DNA from: Streptococcus hillyeri
GTDB taxonomy: Bacteria > Bacillota > Bacilli > Lactobacillales > Streptococcaceae
Assembly: GCF_003686955.1 (NCBI RefSeq)
Contig: NZ_RCVM01000013.1
Span: 1 to 53,951 of the forward strand
Length of the DNA stretch: 53,951 nucleotides
Direction: 5' to 3'
The notes under the pieces were generated by a model. It was not told the origin of the DNA and did not search any database. It saw only the letters and a program-made list of their open reading frames with translations. Positions 18,854 through 28,106 of this stretch are shown here, one piece after another (the first letter of the stretch is position 1; the number at the start of each line of letters is the position of its first letter). The position numbers were made by a program, and so were the translations under genes.

Positions 18854-19113
18854 GTTATCAGGTAACTTATACCCAAAAGGCAGTCAAGCAACTTAAAAAA
18901 TTAGATGCTTTCACTCGTTCTACAATTTTGTATTGGATTGATAAGCATTTAGCGAATACAGACAATCCTCTCCAATATGGCAAAGGTCTAGCCGCTAATT
19001 ACTCTGATAAGTGGTGCTATCGTGTCGGACTTTATTGTATCCTATCCAACATTTATGACGATGTCATCGTGATTGAAAGTGTTGCAGTCGGATATCGTAA
19101 AGAAATCTACTAA
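18850..19113 (+). CDS. RelE/ParE-superfamily toxin
   Basis: An 87-residue protein with the RelE-like pattern YTQKAVKQLKKLDAF, a central LANTDNPLQYGKGL, then KWCYRVGLYCILSNIYDDVIVIESVAVGYRKEIY, where the R of YRVG and the C-terminal Tyr/Arg fit RelE-family mRNA interferases that cut in the ribosomal A site. Overlap with the antitoxin and the downstream terminator define a two-gene cassette. The ParE branch (gyrase poison) is possible but less likely given the YRVG...VGYRKEIY ending. Confidence 0.88.
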   Translation: MSYQVTYTQKAVKQLKKLDAFTRSTILYWIDKHLANTDNPLQYGKGLAANYSDKWCYRVGLYCILSNIYDDVIVIESVAVGYRKEIY

Positions 19114-19137
19114 AACAAGCTGTCTGGCTTGTTTTTT
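19113..19137 (+). terminator. Terminator after the toxin gene
   Basis: AAACAAGC with GCTTGTTT around TGTCTG, ending in six T. It runs straight into an extended -10 (TGCTATAAT, 19137-19145) for the next gene. Confidence 0.85.
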
Positions 19138-19172
19138 GCTATAATGAAATCAGAAACTCACAGGAGGTCATT

Positions 19173-20156
19173 ATGACAGAGGGAAAACAGTACAACTGGG
19201 CGACATTGGGGACGGGTGTGATTGCAAATGAGTTAGCGCAAGCCTTGGAGAGTCAAGGTAAAAAGCTTTACTCGGTTGCCAATCGGACCTATGATAAGGG
19301 CGTAGCTTTTGCCCAAAAATATGGGATTGAGAAAGTTTATCAGAACATTGATGAGGTTTTTGAGGATCCTGAGGTGGATATCATTTACATCTCGACGCCA
19401 CACAATACCCATATCAATTTCTTGCGAAAGGCTTTGGCTAAGGGCAAGCATGTGCTGTGTGAGAAGTCCATTACGCTGAATTCTGAAGAATTGGCAGAGG
19501 CGATTGCTTTAGCAGAAGAAAACCATGTGGTATTGGCGGAAGCTATGACTATTTTCCATATGCCGATTTACCGTAAGTTGACAGAGGTGGTGGCTTCTGG
19601 CAAGTTGGGTGAGCTCAAGCTGATTCAGATGAATTTTGGGAGTTATAAGGACTACGACATGACCAATCGCTTTTTCAGCCGAGAGCTAGCAGGCGGTGCT
19701 TTACTTGACATCGGTGTTTACGCTCTTTCTTTTGTTCGTTGGTTCATGAGTTCTATCCCAAATCAGATGGCTTCACAGGTCAAGCTGGCGCCGACTGGCG
19801 TGGATGAGCAGGTGGGGATTCTTCTGACCAATGCCGAAGGAGAGATGGCGACGATTGCGCTCAGTCTTCACGCCAAGCAACCAAAACGCGGAACCATCGC
19901 TTACGACAAAGGTTACATCGAGCTCTACGAGTACCCACGTGGGCAAAAGGCGGTCATTACTTACACTGAGGATGGTCACCAAGAAGTGATTGAAGCTGGT
20001 GATACCGCACAGGCCCTTTCTTATGAACTGGCTGATATGGAAAAAGCTGTCGCAGGTATTGAGAATCGTATGTATCTTGATTATACCCGTGATGTCATGG
20101 CGATGATGACGCGGCTCCGCAGGGAATGGGGCATGACTTACCCAGAGGAAGAGTAA
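19173..20156 (+). CDS. Gfo/Idh/MocA-family oxidoreductase
   Basis: An NAD(P)-dependent dehydrogenase of 327 residues. The N-terminal Rossmann fold reads WATLGTGVIANELAQAL, followed by the family motif region IIYISTPHNTHI and the conserved CEKSITLN (the EK lysine is catalytic in this family). The C-terminal half has GGALLDIGVYAL. Substrate cannot be told from sequence; close relatives act on sugars, inositols or trans-dihydrodiols. Ribosome binding site AGGAGG and an extended -10 at 19137 make it a single-gene unit. Confidence 0.88.
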   Translation: MTEGKQYNWATLGTGVIANELAQALESQGKKLYSVANRTYDKGVAFAQKYGIEKVYQNIDEVFEDPEVDIIYISTPHNTHINFLRKALAKGKHVLCEKSITLNSEELAEAIALAEENHVVLAEAMTIFHMPIYRKLTEVVASGKLGELKLIQMNFGSYKDYDMTNRFFSRELAGGALLDIGVYALSFVRWFMSSIPNQMASQVKLAPTGVDEQVGILLTNAEGEMATIALSLHAKQPKRGTIAYDKGYIELYEYPRGQKAVITYTEDGHQEVIEAGDTAQALSYELADMEKAVAGIENRMYLDYTRDVMAMMTRLRREWGMTYPEEE

Positions 20157-20188
20157 ATAAAATGATTTTAAGAATTTTTAAAGAAAAC

Positions 20189-20221
20189 TTTTAGGAATGC
20201 TTAAGGATGACAAGCTATACT
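20189..20221 (+). promoter_or_regulatory. CiaR-type promoter of csRNA candidate 2
   Basis: Direct repeat TTTTAG-N5-CTTAAG, 10 bp, then TATACT (20216-20221). A second similar pair, TTTAAG-N5-TTAAAG, lies just upstream at 20167-20183. Confidence 0.7.
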
Positions 20222-20227
20222 ATAACC

Positions 20228-20303
20228 ATCCTAAATAAATTTTTTCTTTTTTATAAATCTCCTAAGAAGAAGGTTGGGACATAAATCTCAACCTTCTATT
20301 TTT
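20228..20303 (+). ncRNA. Candidate CiaR-dependent small RNA 2
   Basis: About 76 nt ending in a strong terminator (AGAAGGTTGGGA with TCTCAACCTTCT, then ATTTTT). The 5' region has ATCCTAAATAA, a T-rich stretch and ATAAATCTCCTAAG, the anti-ribosome-binding-site core shared with candidate 1. The CiaR repeat, 10-bp spacing and TATACT are as in known csRNA promoters. Identification is by pattern, not database search. Confidence 0.7.
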
Positions 20304-20320
20304 AATGGTAATAACAGATT

Positions 20321-20488
20321 GACGCAGTGGTTGATTGGAAGTCTCCAACTGGGCACTTCTTCATTTTCAAGTGTCCACCTAAAACAGTTCACCGGACTGT
20401 TTTAGTACTACGCAATCGTTAGCGGTCATCCTAATCAACTGTGCGGAGGTGAGATGACAAAATCGAAATCGTCATTTTTTGACGATTT
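20321..20488. other. Intergenic region with several hairpins before purD
   Basis: No gene is seen. Inverted repeats: GTTGATTGG (20330) against CCTAATCAAC (20430); a perfect 10-bp stem CTAAAACAGT/ACTGTTTTAG (20379-20405); and AAATCGTCA/TGACGATTT (20466-20488). This nested layout looks like a dispersed streptococcal intergenic element. A related hairpin motif (AAACTGTCCACTGGACAGTTT-like) occurs inside MITE copy 3. Confidence 0.5.
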
Positions 20489-20529
20489 AACGATTTTTGT
20501 CCCCCTCTCTTTTTTACGTTTTACATCAG

Positions 20530-20556
20530 ATCACCCAGTTTTGGGTGATTTTTTTT
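20530..20556 (+). terminator. Terminator upstream of purD
   Basis: ATCACCC with GGGTGAT around AGTTTT, followed by a run of T. It separates the csRNA region from purD. Confidence 0.8.
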
Positions 20557-20598
20557 GATACCACCGCATATTATTTTAAAAATAACGAACAAATATGT

Positions 20599-20604
20599 TA
20601 TAAT
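20599..20604 (+). promoter_or_regulatory. -10 box for the purDEK block
   Basis: TATAAT 76 bp before purD. A degenerate PurBox-like ACGAAC sequence at 20581-20593 has two mismatches and sits too close to the -10 for the activation geometry seen at purC. Confidence 0.5.
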
Positions 20605-20679
20605 GTAACTATATTATTCGTAAGTTAAATCCGTAATCACTGATGTGATGGTTTGAAGGATTAAGGTGAGGTAATCGAA

Positions 20680-21942
20680 ATGAAATTACTTGTTGTTGGT
20701 TCAGGTGGTCGTGAACATGCGATTGCTAAGAAATTGCTAGAGAGTCCCCAAGTTACAGATGTCTTTGTCGCGCCAGGAAATGATGGCATGACCTTGGATG
20801 GCTTGCAATTGGTTAATATCGGAATTTCCGAACATTCTACGATGATTGATTTTGCTAAAGCAAATGACATTGCTTGGACTTTTATTGGACCAGATGCTGC
20901 CTTGGCAGCTGGCATCGTTGATGAGTTTAATCAAGCGGGACTCAAAGCCTTTGGGCCATCACGTTTAGCAGCGGAGCTGGAGTGGTCAAAAGATTTTGCT
21001 AAGGAAATCATGGTCACATACGGTATTCCGACAGCAGCCTATGGCACATTTTCCGACTTTGACAAAGCAAAGGCCTACATCGAAGAAAAGGGTGCACCAA
21101 TCGTGGTGAAGGCGGACGGCCTAGCGCTCGGTAAGGGTGTGGTCGTGGCTGAGACGGTGGAGCAGGCGGTTGAGGCGGCGCGTGACATGCTTTTGGACAA
21201 TAAGTTCGGCGATTCAGGTGCGCGCGTGGTGATTGAGGAGTTTCTGGACGGTGAGGAATTTTCGCTCTTTGCCTTTGTTAATGGCGAGCAGTTTTACCTC
21301 ATGCCAACGGCTCAGGATCACAAACGTGCCTTTGATGGCGATAAGGGGCCAAATACGGGTGGTATGGGGGCTTATGCGCCAGTTCCTCATCTCCCGCAAA
21401 GTGTTGTGGACACAGCGGTTGAGACTATCGTGAAGCCAGTCCTCAAGGGGATGATAGCAGAAGGGCGTCCTTACCTTGGGATTCTCTACTGTGGCTTGAT
21501 TTTGACAGCTGACGGACCGAAGGTCATCGAGTTCAACGCTCGCTTTGGAGATCCCGAGACTCAGATTATCCTCCCTCGCCTAACCTCAGATTTTGCGCAG
21601 AATATCACGGATATTTTAGAGGGCAAACCAGCCAACATCACGTGGCACGAAGACAGCGTGACCCTTGGCGTTGTCGTCGCATCAAACGGCTACCCGCTCG
21701 ATTACGAAAAAGGCGTAGTCCTTCCAGAAAAGACTACTGGCGATATCGTCACCTACTATGCAGGGGCTAAGTTTTCGGAAAATAGCAAAGCATTGCTATC
21801 TAATGGCGGTCGCGTCTATATGCTCGTCACCACAGCCGATACTGTCCCAGCAGCGCAGGAAAAAATCTATGCTGAACTCACTAACCAAAACACCGAAGGC
21901 CTCTTTTACCGAAATGACATCGGAAGCAAAGCCGTGAAATAA
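20680..21942 (+). CDS. purD: GAR synthetase
   Basis: Joins glycine to phosphoribosylamine. An ATP-grasp enzyme: N-terminal KLLVVGSGGREHAIAKKLL, ATP-grasp core with GAPIVVKADGLALGKGV, LFAFVNGEQFYLMPTAQDHKR and the metal site VIEFNARFGDPETQ. At 420 residues it is standard. It has its own promoter, separated from the purC-purH block by accessory DNA. Followed by a 291-bp gap that holds a structured element. Confidence 0.97.
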   Translation: MKLLVVGSGGREHAIAKKLLESPQVTDVFVAPGNDGMTLDGLQLVNIGISEHSTMIDFAKANDIAWTFIGPDAALAAGIVDEFNQAGLKAFGPSRLAAELEWSKDFAKEIMVTYGIPTAAYGTFSDFDKAKAYIEEKGAPIVVKADGLALGKGVVVAETVEQAVEAARDMLLDNKFGDSGARVVIEEFLDGEEFSLFAFVNGEQFYLMPTAQDHKRAFDGDKGPNTGGMGAYAPVPHLPQSVVDTAVETIVKPVLKGMIAEGRPYLGILYCGLILTADGPKVIEFNARFGDPETQIILPRLTSDFAQNITDILEGKPANITWHEDSVTLGVVVASNGYPLDYEKGVVLPEKTTGDIVTYYAGAKFSENSKALLSNGGRVYMLVTTADTVPAAQEKIYAELTNQNTEGLFYRNDIGSKAVK

Positions 21943-22101
21943 AATATAATGTAATCAGAAGAACGAGCGTAAGCGAGATAAACCCGTCAGTTGTTGCCGT
22001 TCAGAAAAGCATAAATGAGAAAGAATTTAGAAAGAAATTTGACATTAGAAGGTTTGCGACACGAAGAAGCGATTTCGATAATAAATCGCTGATGAGTTAG
22101 T

Positions 22102-22178
22102 GCAGTGCTTAGGCTATGTCCGATAGGAATAGCCGTAGTTGGTTGAGTGAAGTATTCACCAACCAAACTCAGCACTGC
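22102..22178 (+). other. Three-way-junction element between purD and purE
   Basis: In the 291-bp gap without a gene: outer stem GCAGTGCT (22102-22109) with AGCACTGC (22171-22178); inner stem GGCTAT (22112-22117) with ATAGCC (22129-22134); and a second inner stem formed by AGTTGGTTG and GTGAA (22137-22151) with TTCAC, CAACC and AACT (22155-22169), with small bulges. All three helices are compatible in one fold. No family is recognised and there is no T run, so it could be a cis-regulatory RNA, a processing site or a small repeat. Confidence 0.5.
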
Positions 22179-22233
22179 CTGACGTCCCACAGCACTTAAA
22201 CACCTTATCAAAAAGAAAAAAAGGAATTAAAAA

Positions 22234-22722
22234 ATGAAACCAATTATTTCCATTATCATGGGCTCAAAATCAGACTGGGCGACCATGCAAAAAACAGCTG
22301 AAGTCCTCGACCAGTTTGGCATAGCCTACGAGAAAAAAGTCGTCTCTGCCCACCGCACACCAGACCTTATGTTCAAACACGCGGAAGAAGCACGCGACCG
22401 TGGCATCAAAATCATCATCGCAGGTGCTGGCGGAGCAGCCCACCTTCCTGGTATGGTCGCAGCCAAGACAACTTTGCCTGTCATCGGTGTGCCTGTGAAA
22501 TCACGTGCCCTTAGTGGTTTGGATTCCCTCTATTCCATTGTTCAGATGCCTGGCGGTGTGCCTGTAGCAACCATGGCGATTGGAGAAGCGGGAGCAACCA
22601 ACGCAGCACTAACTGCCCTTCGTATCCTTTCTATCGAGGATGGAAAAATAGCAGAGCAGCTCAGCCATTTCCACGAGGAACAAGGACGCATCGCAGAGGA
22701 GTCAACCCATGAACTCAACTAA
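22234..22722 (+). CDS. purE: N5-CAIR mutase (class I)
   Basis: Converts N5-CAIR to CAIR. It has the class I signature [19 protein letters not shown], the active-site region [12 protein letters not shown], and [12 protein letters not shown]. At 162 residues it is typical. Ribosome binding site AAAGGAA. purK overlaps its 3' end by 14 bp; the two act in sequence. Confidence 0.97.
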   Translation: MKPIISIIMGSKSDWATMQKTAEVLDQFGIAYEKKVVSAHRTPDLMFKHAEEARDRGIKIIIAGAGGAAHLPGMVAAKTTLPVIGVPVKSRALSGLDSLYSIVQMPGGVPVATMAIGEAGATNAALTALRILSIEDGKIAEQLSHFHEEQGRIAEESTHELN

Positions 22723-23779
22723 AACAATTGGAATTATCGGTGGCGGTCAGCTGGGGCAGATGATGGCGATTTCTGCCATCTATATGGGGCACAAGGTCAT
22801 CACCCTTGATCCAGCAGCGGATTGTCCAGCGTCGCGCGTGAGTGAGGTGATCGTAGCGCCTTACAGCGATGTGGAGGCGCTTCGCCAACTGGCAGAGCAT
22901 TGTGATGTGCTTACCTATGAGTTTGAAAATGTTGATGCGGATGCGCTGGATGCTGTCGCCAAAGAAGGACAATTGCCTCAGGGGACAGACCTTCTTCGCA
23001 TATCGCAAAACCGTATTTTTGAAAAAGATTTCTTGGCCAATAAAGCTGGCGTGACCGTGGCACCTTACAAGGTGGTGACTTCTAGCCTTGACTTGGAACA
23101 TCTTGACCTGTCAAAAAAACATGTCCTCAAAACAGCGACAGGTGGCTATGATGGACATGGTCAAGTCGTTATTCGCTCGGAAGCAGACCTTGAAGATGCT
23201 AACAAACTAGCAAACTCTGCCGAGTGCGTCTTGGAAGAATTTGTGAGCTTTGATTTGGAAATTTCCGTTATCGTGTCTGGCAATGGCAAAGATGTCACTG
23301 TCTTTCCTGTTCAGGAAAATATCCACCGTAACAATATCCTGTCAAAAACCATCGTCCCAGCCCGAATTTCAGACAAGTTGAGCGTTAAAGCGCAGGCTAT
23401 GGCAGTGAAAATAGCAGAGCAGCTTAACTTATCTGGCACTCTCTGTGTGGAAATGTTTGTGGCAGGCGATGAGATTCTGGTCAATGAAATCGCCCCTCGT
23501 CCCCACAATTCAGGGCATTATTCCATCGAAGCCTGTGACTTTTCACAATTTGACACTCATATCTTGGGTGTGTTAGGAAAGCCACTACCAGCCATCAAAC
23601 TCCATGCCCCAGCCGTCATGCTCAATGTCCTCGGCCAACACATGGAACAAGCCCAAGCCTATATCGCAGAAAAACCTAGCGCCCACCTCCACCTCTATGG
23701 TAAAATAGAAGCAAAGCACAACCGCAAGATGGGACATGTAACGGTGTTTAGTGATGAGCCTGATAGTGTGGAGTTTTAG
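22709..23779 (+). CDS. purK: N5-CAIR synthetase
   Basis: ATP-dependent carboxylation of AIR to N5-CAIR, feeding PurE. ATP-grasp protein: [14 protein letters not shown] at the N-terminus, [15 protein letters not shown] for ATP binding, and [17 protein letters not shown] in the active site. About 356 residues. The purE overlap implies coupled translation. The next gene's AGGAGG ribosome binding site begins at the purK stop codon. Confidence 0.97.
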   Translation: MNSTKTIGIIGGGQLGQMMAISAIYMGHKVITLDPAADCPASRVSEVIVAPYSDVEALRQLAEHCDVLTYEFENVDADALDAVAKEGQLPQGTDLLRISQNRIFEKDFLANKAGVTVAPYKVVTSSLDLEHLDLSKKHVLKTATGGYDGHGQVVIRSEADLEDANKLANSAECVLEEFVSFDLEISVIVSGNGKDVTVFPVQENIHRNNILSKTIVPARISDKLSVKAQAMAVKIAEQLNLSGTLCVEMFVAGDEILVNEIAPRPHNSGHYSIEACDFSQFDTHILGVLGKPLPAIKLHAPAVMLNVLGQHMEQAQAYIAEKPSAHLHLYGKIEAKHNRKMGHVTVFSDEPDSVEF

Positions 23780-23788
23780 GAGGTTACT

Positions 23789-24994
23789 ATGGTTCAAGAA
23801 TTATTTATTGATTTTCGAGACACAAATTCAACTGTAAATATTCCGCTAGGAGAGAATGTTGTGTTATTTGGAGAAAATGGAGCAGGAAAAACTCGTGTTT
23901 TGAGAACTATTCATTCAATAATTGAATTATCTAAAGCATCATCAAGTGCAAAATTAAGCAATATTTTAAAAGATTTAAATATAGAAAACTTTAAGTTGAA
24001 TGGTGTCAAATATGATGAACTGTTCAAAGGAAAAACTCGACTAGTTTCAAGAGAGAATGATAGATTTAGAGAGTATTTTCAAGAGTATAAAGAATTATTC
24101 AAAATGTATGTGGAAATGAAAATGGATTTTATTTCTACGGGTTTAGTAATTGATAATTTTTCTAATGCTGATATTAGAAGATGCAGGGAAGCGTTAGATT
24201 ACTTTGTAAGGAGTGACTTTCCAAATGATTTTTCCCCAAACCTTATAAGAAGGTGGGCATATGATACTAGTCGAGTATCGGTAAGTTTATTGAAAGATGA
24301 TAGCATTCATTCAAGTAGGATTGAGCGTGATTTATATGAATATGAGCGTATAATTGAACAAGTAATAAATAATTACGTACATAATTTTGGAGCTATCAAC
24401 GCCTTAGCAAAAACACAAAGGTTAGATAATAAGAAATCTAAACTAAAAAAAGAACTAGCTAGTAAGTCTTCAATAGTTATTTCAACTGGGGAAAAAGATT
24501 TTGAATTATTCTTTACAGAAATACGAAAACGAGTGTTGGATTTTAAAACGAGTCTATTTAATTCATTATGGGAACAGAGTGGAACCCCATCTAAAGTGAT
24601 TGACGAGATTAATTTGTTGAAAAGAAAAGTAATACGTTTTAATGATGTGATCAGCAGATATTTTAATTTAGTGATTGAGCTTGATAGAAGTGGAGAATTT
24701 ACTTTTTACAAATCAGGAAGTGAACTTGAAATATCAAAATTTTCATCAGGTGAACGGAATATTATATTTCTATTTTTTAATTTAATATTCATAGATGTGG
24801 ATATATATCTTATAGACGAGCCAGAAATTTCATTATCTTTATCTTTTCAAAAGAGAATAGTTGGAGATATTTTTGATGTAGTTAAAGGAAAGTCTGTAAT
24901 TATTGCGACACATGCTCCATATATTTACAAGGATTTTAAATCTTATAGTACTAATAATAAGGTGGTAAAAATAGAAAACAATGTTAGATATTGA
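23789..24994 (+). CDS. AAA15/ABC-type ATPase, AriA-like
   Basis: A 401-residue SMC/ABC-like ATPase. Walker A is at residues 28-35 (GENGAGKT), the ABC signature near 319-323 (SSGER), Walker B at D343-E344 (YLIDEPEIS) and an H-loop in IIATHAPYIY. The middle is helical and probably coiled coil (KKSKLKKELASKS). The next gene is a DUF4435 protein overlapping by 14 bp; an AAA15 ATPase plus DUF4435 is the composition of the PARIS anti-phage system (AriA-AriB), in which the ATPase holds the effector until it senses a phage protein. The gene is distinctly AT-rich against purK and purB. Its ribosome binding site abuts the purK stop, so it can be read from the purine transcript. The PARIS link is inferred from architecture. 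Confidence 0.8.
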   Translation: MVQELFIDFRDTNSTVNIPLGENVVLFGENGAGKTRVLRTIHSIIELSKASSSAKLSNILKDLNIENFKLNGVKYDELFKGKTRLVSRENDRFREYFQEYKELFKMYVEMKMDFISTGLVIDNFSNADIRRCREALDYFVRSDFPNDFSPNLIRRWAYDTSRVSVSLLKDDSIHSSRIERDLYEYERIIEQVINNYVHNFGAINALAKTQRLDNKKSKLKKELASKSSIVISTGEKDFELFFTEIRKRVLDFKTSLFNSLWEQSGTPSKVIDEINLLKRKVIRFNDVISRYFNLVIELDRSGEFTFYKSGSELEISKFSSGERNIIFLFFNLIFIDVDIYLIDEPEISLSLSFQKRIVGDIFDVVKGKSVIIATHAPYIYKDFKSYSTNNKVVKIENNVRY

Positions 24995-25664
24995 AAGTGA
25001 TGAAAGTTTAGAAACTTACGACGAATTTCTTGAAGAAGTTAGTTCAAAACCATTTTGCTTTGTAGAAGGAAATAATAAATTTTTTTATCAGCAAATTAAA
25101 GAATTGTATCCTTATGTTGTAGACAATGGTGGGAATTGTATTGATATAATAGAAAAGGTAGAACATGACAAAGATAAAGTAGGAATAATTGACAATGATT
25201 ATAGAGACAAAACTAAACATTTTGATAACATTGTAAAAATTGACTACTATTCTATTGAAAATATTGCTTTACAAAAGGTTCCTGAATTCACTTGTCTTAA
25301 AAATGAGTTAAAGAAGAACCAATTAGAAGAGTTAAAAATCCATGATATAAAGGTTAATTTTTTTCCACAAGAGATTGAAAATGCCAATTTTGAATTACTG
25401 CTTGGTAGAAAATATACAGAAGATACTCGTATTAACTACGTTCAGGGAACGATTACATCTGTTGATTCCTTGATTAAGTATAAAAATTTAAAAGTAGCTG
25501 TTGAAGGAACGAGTAGATATTTAAAGATGAAATTTCAAAAAAATATACAGTATATTAATGATTTACATAACTATATTAATGATAAATCATTAAAAGAAAT
25601 TTTATCTAAAGATGAGTACAATCGCTTCTTAGTAATTGATAAATCAGTACGTAAGCAAGTATAG
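24981..25664 (+). CDS. DUF4435/TOPRIM-like protein, AriB-like
   Basis: A 227-residue protein with the acidic pattern of DUF4435 and TOPRIM-like nucleases: Glu at residue 29 (FVEGNNK), DxD at 71-73 (GIIDNDYRD), and Glu-Asn at 93-94 (YYSIENIAL). In PARIS systems the AriB effector of this family is released on infection and acts as a toxic nuclease. The gene is shorter than the AriB proteins I remember, so it may be a compact version or a related two-gene system. It overlaps the ATPase gene by 14 bp (ATG inside the last codons), supporting a functional pair. It is AT-rich like its partner, and purB follows after 23 bp. Confidence 0.75.
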   Translation: MLDIESDESLETYDEFLEEVSSKPFCFVEGNNKFFYQQIKELYPYVVDNGGNCIDIIEKVEHDKDKVGIIDNDYRDKTKHFDNIVKIDYYSIENIALQKVPEFTCLKNELKKNQLEELKIHDIKVNFFPQEIENANFELLLGRKYTEDTRINYVQGTITSVDSLIKYKNLKVAVEGTSRYLKMKFQKNIQYINDLHNYINDKSLKEILSKDEYNRFLVIDKSVRKQV

Positions 25665-25687
25665 TAAGTGAAATGTAAGGAGTAAAA

Positions 25688-26983
25688 ATGCTAAAACGTT
25701 ATTCACGCCCTGAGATGGCGAACATTTGGAGTGAAGAGAACAAGTACCGTGCTTGGTTAGAGGTGGAAATCCTCGCTGATGAGGCATGGGCTGAGTTGGG
25801 TGAGATTCCCAAGGAAGATGTGGCGAAGATTCGCGCCAATGCGAGCTTTGACATCAACCGCATTTTAGAAATTGAAGAGGAGACGCGTCACGATGTGGTG
25901 GCTTTCACCCGTGCGGTGTCTGAGACCCTCGGTGAGGAGCGCAAGTGGGTGCACTATGGCTTGACTTCTACTGATGTGGTGGATACGGCTTACGGCTACC
26001 TCTACAAGCAGGCTAACGATATTATCCGTCGTGACCTTGAAAACTTTACCAACATCGTGGCAGAGAAAGCAAAAGAGCACAAGATGACCATCATGATGGG
26101 GCGTACCCACGGGGTGCATGCGGAGCCAACGACCTTCGGTCTCAAATTAGCGACTTGGTACAGTGAAATGAAGCGCAACCAAGAGCGTTTTGAGCGCGCA
26201 GCAGCTGGTGTTGAGGCTGGTAAAATTTCTGGTGCCGTTGGGAACTTTGCCAACATTCCTCCTTTCGTCGAGGAGTATGTTTGTAGTAAATTAGGCATCC
26301 GCCCGCAAGAAATTTCAACGCAGGTGTTACCTCGTGACCTCCATGCCGAATATTTTGCGGTATTGGCTAGCATCGCGACATCCATTGAACGGATGGCAAC
26401 AGAGATCCGTGGTCTGCAAAAATCTGAGCAACGTGAAGTCGAAGAGTTCTTTGCCAAAGGTCAAAAAGGCAGCTCTGCTATGCCTCACAAACGTAACCCA
26501 ATCGGTTCAGAAAACATGACAGGGCTTGCGCGTGTCATTCGTGGGCACATGGTGACGGCTTATGAGAACGTGGCTCTCTGGCACGAGCGTGATATTTCGC
26601 ACTCATCTGCGGAGCGTATCATCACACCAGACACGACCATCCTCATCAACTACATGCTCAACCGTTTTGGTAATATCGTCAAGAATTTGACGGTCTTCCC
26701 TGAAAACATGATCCGCAACATGAATTCTACTTTTGGCTTGATTTATAGCCAACGTGTGATGTTGAAACTCATCGAAAAAGGCATGACGCGTGAGGAAGCT
26801 TACGACTTGGTACAACCAAAAACAGCCTACTCATGGGACAACCAAGTGGACTTTAAACCGTTGCTTGAAGCAGACGAAAAAGTCACTGCCAAACTTACCC
26901 AAGACGAAATCGACGAACTCTTCAACCCGGTTTATTATACAAAACGAGTGGATGATATTTTTAAACGTCTAGGACTAGACTAA
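25688..26983 (+). CDS. purB: Adenylosuccinate lyase
   Basis: Acts twice: SAICAR to AICAR, and adenylosuccinate to AMP. Fumarase/aspartase-superfamily signature [16 protein letters not shown] holds the mobile catalytic loop; [13 protein letters not shown] and [14 protein letters not shown] are further substrate-site motifs. At 431 residues it is standard. Ribosome binding site AAGGAG. Base composition returns to that of the other pur genes, marking the end of the inserted pair. Confidence 0.97.
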   Translation: MLKRYSRPEMANIWSEENKYRAWLEVEILADEAWAELGEIPKEDVAKIRANASFDINRILEIEEETRHDVVAFTRAVSETLGEERKWVHYGLTSTDVVDTAYGYLYKQANDIIRRDLENFTNIVAEKAKEHKMTIMMGRTHGVHAEPTTFGLKLATWYSEMKRNQERFERAAAGVEAGKISGAVGNFANIPPFVEEYVCSKLGIRPQEISTQVLPRDLHAEYFAVLASIATSIERMATEIRGLQKSEQREVEEFFAKGQKGSSAMPHKRNPIGSENMTGLARVIRGHMVTAYENVALWHERDISHSSAERIITPDTTILINYMLNRFGNIVKNLTVFPENMIRNMNSTFGLIYSQRVMLKLIEKGMTREEAYDLVQPKTAYSWDNQVDFKPLLEADEKVTAKLTQDEIDELFNPVYYTKRVDDIFKRLGLD

Positions 26984-26992
26984 TCACTAACG

Positions 26993-27022
26993 AAACTGAT
27001 GGCAAAAGCTGTCAGTTTTTTG
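26993..27022 (+). terminator. Terminator after purB
   Basis: AAACTGA with TCAGTTT, plus inner GC pairs, around AAAA, followed by T residues. This closes the purine region. Confidence 0.85.
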
Positions 27023-27171
27023 TGTGTGAAATATATAATGTTCGTAAATTACTATTGAAACATTAAGATAATCTTAAGATAACCATAAGATTACATAAAT
27101 TCTGCTTATTATTGAAAAAAACATTCTGAAATTTGATACAATGTAGATAATAAATATGTGGAGAGCGTGAA

Positions 27172-28086
27172 ATGCTAAATGGTTGTGGTCAAAAAGTAAG
27201 AGATTTACGTGAAGGTTTGCATATTACTCGAGAAGAGTTTTGTGGCGATGAAACCGAGTTGTCTATTCGGCAATTAGCGCGTATTGAAAGTGGGCAGTCT
27301 ATTCCAACGCTAGCTAAAGTAGAATACATTGCTCAACAACTAGGAGTAACTGTAGGAAGTCTCACAGATGGAGAAAACTTAGAATTGCCCAAGAGATATA
27401 AGGAGTTAAAGTACCTGATATTAAGAACTCCCACTTATCTAGACGAAGAGCGCTTAAAAGTTCGCGAAGAGCAATTTGATGAGATTTTTGAGGAATATTA
27501 TGATAAGTTGCCAGAAGCTGAACAAGTGTTAGTTGATATTGTACAAGCAAGATTTGAAGTTTTTAATAGTGGCAATAAAGAGTTCGGATCAAGTATTCTA
27601 GAGGATTATTTTGAACAAGTAAAAAAGAAAAAATTTTATGGTATTAATGATATGGCTTTAATTGATCTTTATCTGATTTGTGTGCTTGTTGAAAATTTTG
27701 ATGTAGAATTTTATGATGAGGTCACTTATAATCAATTTATTCAAAATTTAAGGAATCAAGGATCATATTTAAATGTTGAGGATTTATTTTTCTTAAATAA
27801 AATTTATCTTATAATCTGCTCGGTATTGGTCAAAAAAGGAGACTATGCACAATTGGAGGATTATTTAGATGAGTTATATCACCTTATTTTAAAAAGTCAG
27901 GATTTCCAACGAATGCCACTTTATTATATGTATCGTTGGAAATACAGTTTATCTTATTTAGATGATAAAAATAGTGCTGAAGAATTTTATGCGCACGCTA
28001 TTCTTTTTGCAGAGATGACTAGTGATTTGTATTTAGTCAAAAAATTAAAAGATGAGTGGAAGAAGAATATCGGTGAGGAGATGTAA
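27172..28086 (+). CDS. comR: ComR, pheromone-sensing competence regulator
   Basis: A 304-residue Rgg/RRNPP-family regulator with an N-terminal helix-turn-helix (about residues 5-60: KVRDLREGL...LSIRQLARIESGQSIPTL) and a TPR-like peptide-binding domain after it. The block LTDGENLELPKRYKELKYLILRTPTY is close to S. mutans ComR. ComR binds the internalised ComS-derived pheromone XIP, then activates comS and sigX. Position between purB and ruvB and upstream of a ComR box and comS is the conserved ComRS locus. Its start follows GGAGAG. Confidence 0.93.
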   Translation: MLNGCGQKVRDLREGLHITREEFCGDETELSIRQLARIESGQSIPTLAKVEYIAQQLGVTVGSLTDGENLELPKRYKELKYLILRTPTYLDEERLKVREEQFDEIFEEYYDKLPEAEQVLVDIVQARFEVFNSGNKEFGSSILEDYFEQVKKKKFYGINDMALIDLYLICVLVENFDVEFYDEVTYNQFIQNLRNQGSYLNVEDLFFLNKIYLIICSVLVKKGDYAQLEDYLDELYHLILKSQDFQRMPLYYMYRWKYSLSYLDDKNSAEEFYAHAILFAEMTSDLYLVKKLKDEWKKNIGEEM

Positions 28087-28106
28087 ATTTAAGCTTAATT
28101 TGCAAT

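Noticed and set aside
20581..20593. A PurBox before purD
   Set aside because: Two mismatches to AWWWCCGAACWWT and a position only 5 bp upstream of the -10, unlike the purC arrangement.
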